A stretch of DNA of 60,387 nucleotides from Bacillota bacterium (GTDB lineage: Bacteria > Bacillota > Clostridia > Lachnospirales > Lachnospiraceae): positions 1 to 60,387 of the forward strand of contig JAMPHT010000014.1 in NCBI GenBank assembly GCA_023663285.1, given 5' to 3'. A program made the translations under genes and the position numbers. Below, piece after piece: positions 58,990-60,387 of this stretch (its first letter is position 1; every line of letters starts with the position of its first letter). The notes beneath the pieces are model-generated. The model saw only the letters and a list, made by a program, of their open reading frames with translations. It did not search any database and was not told where the DNA came from.

Positions 58990-60029
58990 TATCTGCTCTC
59001 CCACTGTGCAATTTCGTCCCTGATATAAGATAAGGTCAACAGCTTTTCCTTGACCTGCTCCACATCCATCAATTCCGTATTATTTGAGTTGAACTCAGAC
59101 AGCTTTACCCGTTCTGTATTTCCGTCCGTGAAATATTTATCATAATTTAAGTCCCGCTTATCCGCCGGAACGCGATAGAAATTACCCATATCAACAGCAT
59201 GGGCACACTCCTCATTGGTCAGAAGCGTCTCATACAGCTTCTCTCCATGGCGGATTCCAATCACCTTGACCTCATTGTCTGCGTGGAAGAGCTCTTTCAC
59301 CGCCTGCACCAGCACGCCGATGGTACAGGCCGGCGCCTTTTGCACCATGATATCCCCGCTCTCCGCATTTTGAAACGCATACACTACCAGTTCCACCGCC
59401 TCTTCCAGGCTCATCACGAAACGGGTCATAGAGGGTTCCGTCACCGTCAGCGGTTTTCCCTCCCTGATCTGACTGATAAACAGAGGCACCACAGAGCCTC
59501 TGGAGCAGAGCACATTGCCATATCTGGTGCAGCAGATGCTTGTCTCATCCGCGGATACTGTCCTGGCCTTCGCCACAATGACCTTTTCCATCATCGCCTT
59601 GGAGGTTCCCATGGCATTCACGGGATAAGCCGCTTTATCCGTGGACAAACAGATAACCTTCTTTACGCCCGCTTCCACGGCGGACTGCAGCACATTTTCC
59701 GTCCCTAATACATTGGTTTTCACCGCCTCAATGGGAAAAAATTCACAGGAAGGGACCTGCTTCAACGCCGCCGCATGAAAAATAAAGTCCACTCCATGCA
59801 TCGCCTTGTCGATGCTCTGGCGGTCCCGTACATCTCCGATATAAAACTTCAGTTTACTGCTGTATTCAGGGAATTCCCTTTGATAAAAATGACGCATATC
59901 GTCCTGCTTCAACTCGTCTCTGGAAAAAATACGGATCTCTCCGATATCCGACGCCAGAAACCTGTTAAGCACCGCGTTGCCAAAAGAACCGGTCCCCCCG
60001 GTGATCAATAATGTTTTTCCTGTAAACAT
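58989..60029 (-). CDS. capE: CapE/FnlA: UDP-GlcNAc 4,6-dehydratase, 5-epimerase
   Basis: CapE makes UDP-2-acetamido-2,6-dideoxy-beta-L-arabino-hexos-4-ulose from UDP-GlcNAc. The protein has 346 residues. It shows ITGGTGSFGNAVL for NAD(P) binding, FHAAALKQVPSCE, STDKAAYPVNAMGTSKAMME with Met in place of the usual catalytic Tyr (MxxxK, known for CapE and PseB), and SMTRFVMSLEEAV. PseB makes the same product, so this enzyme could also feed PseC in this window. AAGGAGA precedes the ATG. It heads the capEFG-wzz operon. Confidence 0.94.
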   Translation of the reverse strand: MFTGKTLLITGGTGSFGNAVLNRFLASDIGEIRIFSRDELKQDDMRHFYQREFPEYSSKLKFYIGDVRDRQSIDKAMHGVDFIFHAAALKQVPSCEFFPIEAVKTNVLGTENVLQSAVEAGVKKVICLSTDKAAYPVNAMGTSKAMMEKVIVAKARTVSADETSICCTRYGNVLCSRGSVVPLFISQIREGKPLTVTEPSMTRFVMSLEEAVELVVYAFQNAESGDIMVQKAPACTIGVLVQAVKELFHADNEVKVIGIRHGEKLYETLLTNEECAHAVDMGNFYRVPADKRDLNYDKYFTDGNTERVKLSEFNSNNTELMDVEQVKEKLLTLSYIRDEIAQWESR

Positions 60030-60078
60030 TCCAACGGTCTCCTTTTACTTTGCATTGGCTTTTTGCCTTCTGCTGTAC

Positions 60079-60108
60079 AGTATACCACAAGTCGGTGAAA
60101 TTGCACAA
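60079..60108 (-). promoter_or_regulatory. Promoter for capEFG-wzz operon
   Basis: TTGTGC (60103-60108), 18 bases, TATACT (60079-60084) preceded by TGG as an extended -10, on the minus strand. Confidence 0.6.
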
Positions 60109-60146
60109 CCTTTCTTCTCTCGGAATATCATTTAAGACCGCTTTTC

Positions 60147-60302
60147 TCAGAATCGCTTCTGCAACTCCAGATACTTCTCATGTGCATCTGTTCCCTGATA
60201 CGGTGATACCTGAGCGCAATAGAGCGTATACTGCCTTTTGGGAATACCATTCCACGCAATAGCGTGTACGAAGCCTGCATATCGTCTTCGGATCGTCGCC
60301 AT
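60147..60302 (-). other. Orphan 51-codon frame at window edge
   Basis: An ATG-to-stop frame of 51 codons (ends AHEKYLELQKRF) lies just upstream of the capE promoter. It has no good ribosome site. It may be the remnant tail of a gene damaged before the window edge; no family is recognised. The rest of 60030-60387 holds only the capE promoter. Confidence 0.3.
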
Positions 60303-60387
60303 TTTTGTTAAAAATCGTAATCAATAAGTTAAGGAAACGCTGATTAAATCAGTATTTTAACTATCTTTCCGCCACCATATATAGTAT

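Noticed and set aside
127-60029. Prophage or integrative element covering the locus
   Set aside because: No integrase, portal, terminase or conjugation gene was seen; the only mobile element is the IS.

Overview
The window reads as chromosome from a Gram-positive, gut-type Clostridia bacterium, most likely a Lachnospiraceae member. The DNA is moderately GC-rich, has strong AGGAGG-type ribosome binding sites and good TTGACA/TATAAT promoters, and carries LCP-family, BlaI/M56, GH25 and GtrII-type genes typical of that group. No species can be named from sequence alone. No rRNA, tRNA or CRISPR array was seen. Almost the whole window is one composite surface-glycan locus, mostly on the minus strand, interrupted by a few plus-strand genes, a toxin-antitoxin pair and one insertion sequence.

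Layout. About 0.1-11.7 kb: htrA protease, glmS coupled to a rhamnosyltransferase-like GT2, an LCP ligase, a polyprenyl-phosphate sugar-1-P transferase, two GT2 enzymes and a phosphoglucomutase. About 12.2-24.5 kb: a plus-strand double-domain GT2 gene, then a minus-strand operon reading rmlB-rmlA-GH25-rmlC-wzm-(GT-C-like membrane protein)-wzt-(methyltransferase/kinase). About 24.9-29.4 kb: a very large GH25 wall protein with a repetitive cytosolic tail, and an SGNH-like plus-strand gene that lacks the usual catalytic residues. About 29.4-37.1 kb: an operon beginning with pseI and pseG, then a GtrII-like protein, a DPM-type GT2, a WecE-type sugar aminotransferase and a membrane protein split by an in-frame stop. 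About 37.2-42 kb: a RelE/ParE-type toxin-antitoxin pair and the operon (ABC exporter)-pseF-(ATP-grasp)-(HAD). About 42-49.3 kb: an SGNH hydrolase, then the operon pseC-GT2-pseH-GT2-(GT-C). About 49-51.7 kb: an IS1634-type element flanked by direct repeats of 347 and 320 bp that duplicate the start and promoter of pseC. About 51.8-55 kb: a small secreted protein, a BlaI-BlaI-M56 regulatory cluster and a 61-residue protein. About 55.1-60 kb: capE-capF-capG (UDP-L-FucNAc) and a Wzz-like protein with a dead kinase domain.

How it fits together. GlmS and phosphoglucomutase feed UDP-GlcNAc and glucose-1-phosphate. RmlA/B/C and WecE make dTDP-deoxy- and dTDP-amino-sugars, CapE/F/G make UDP-L-FucNAc, and PseC/H/G/I/F make CMP-pseudaminic acid. 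The PseB step is missing here, but CapE makes the same 4-keto intermediate. The sugar transferase starts the glycan on undecaprenyl phosphate, the many GT2 enzymes extend it, and Wzm/Wzt (with a C-terminal glycan-binding domain) export it. The methyltransferase/kinase beside them resembles the chain terminator WbdD of Gram-negative O-antigen systems. An LCP protein would attach the product to peptidoglycan. DPM-type GT2 plus GT-C pairs may decorate the chain outside the cell.

The most interesting points are the long IS target duplication that preserves both flanking promoters, the WbdD-like terminator logic in a Gram-positive locus, a possible shared dehydratase for two sugar pathways, a long imperfect palindrome at 24665-24787, and a 28-nt sequence shared by the 3' ends of unrelated genes.
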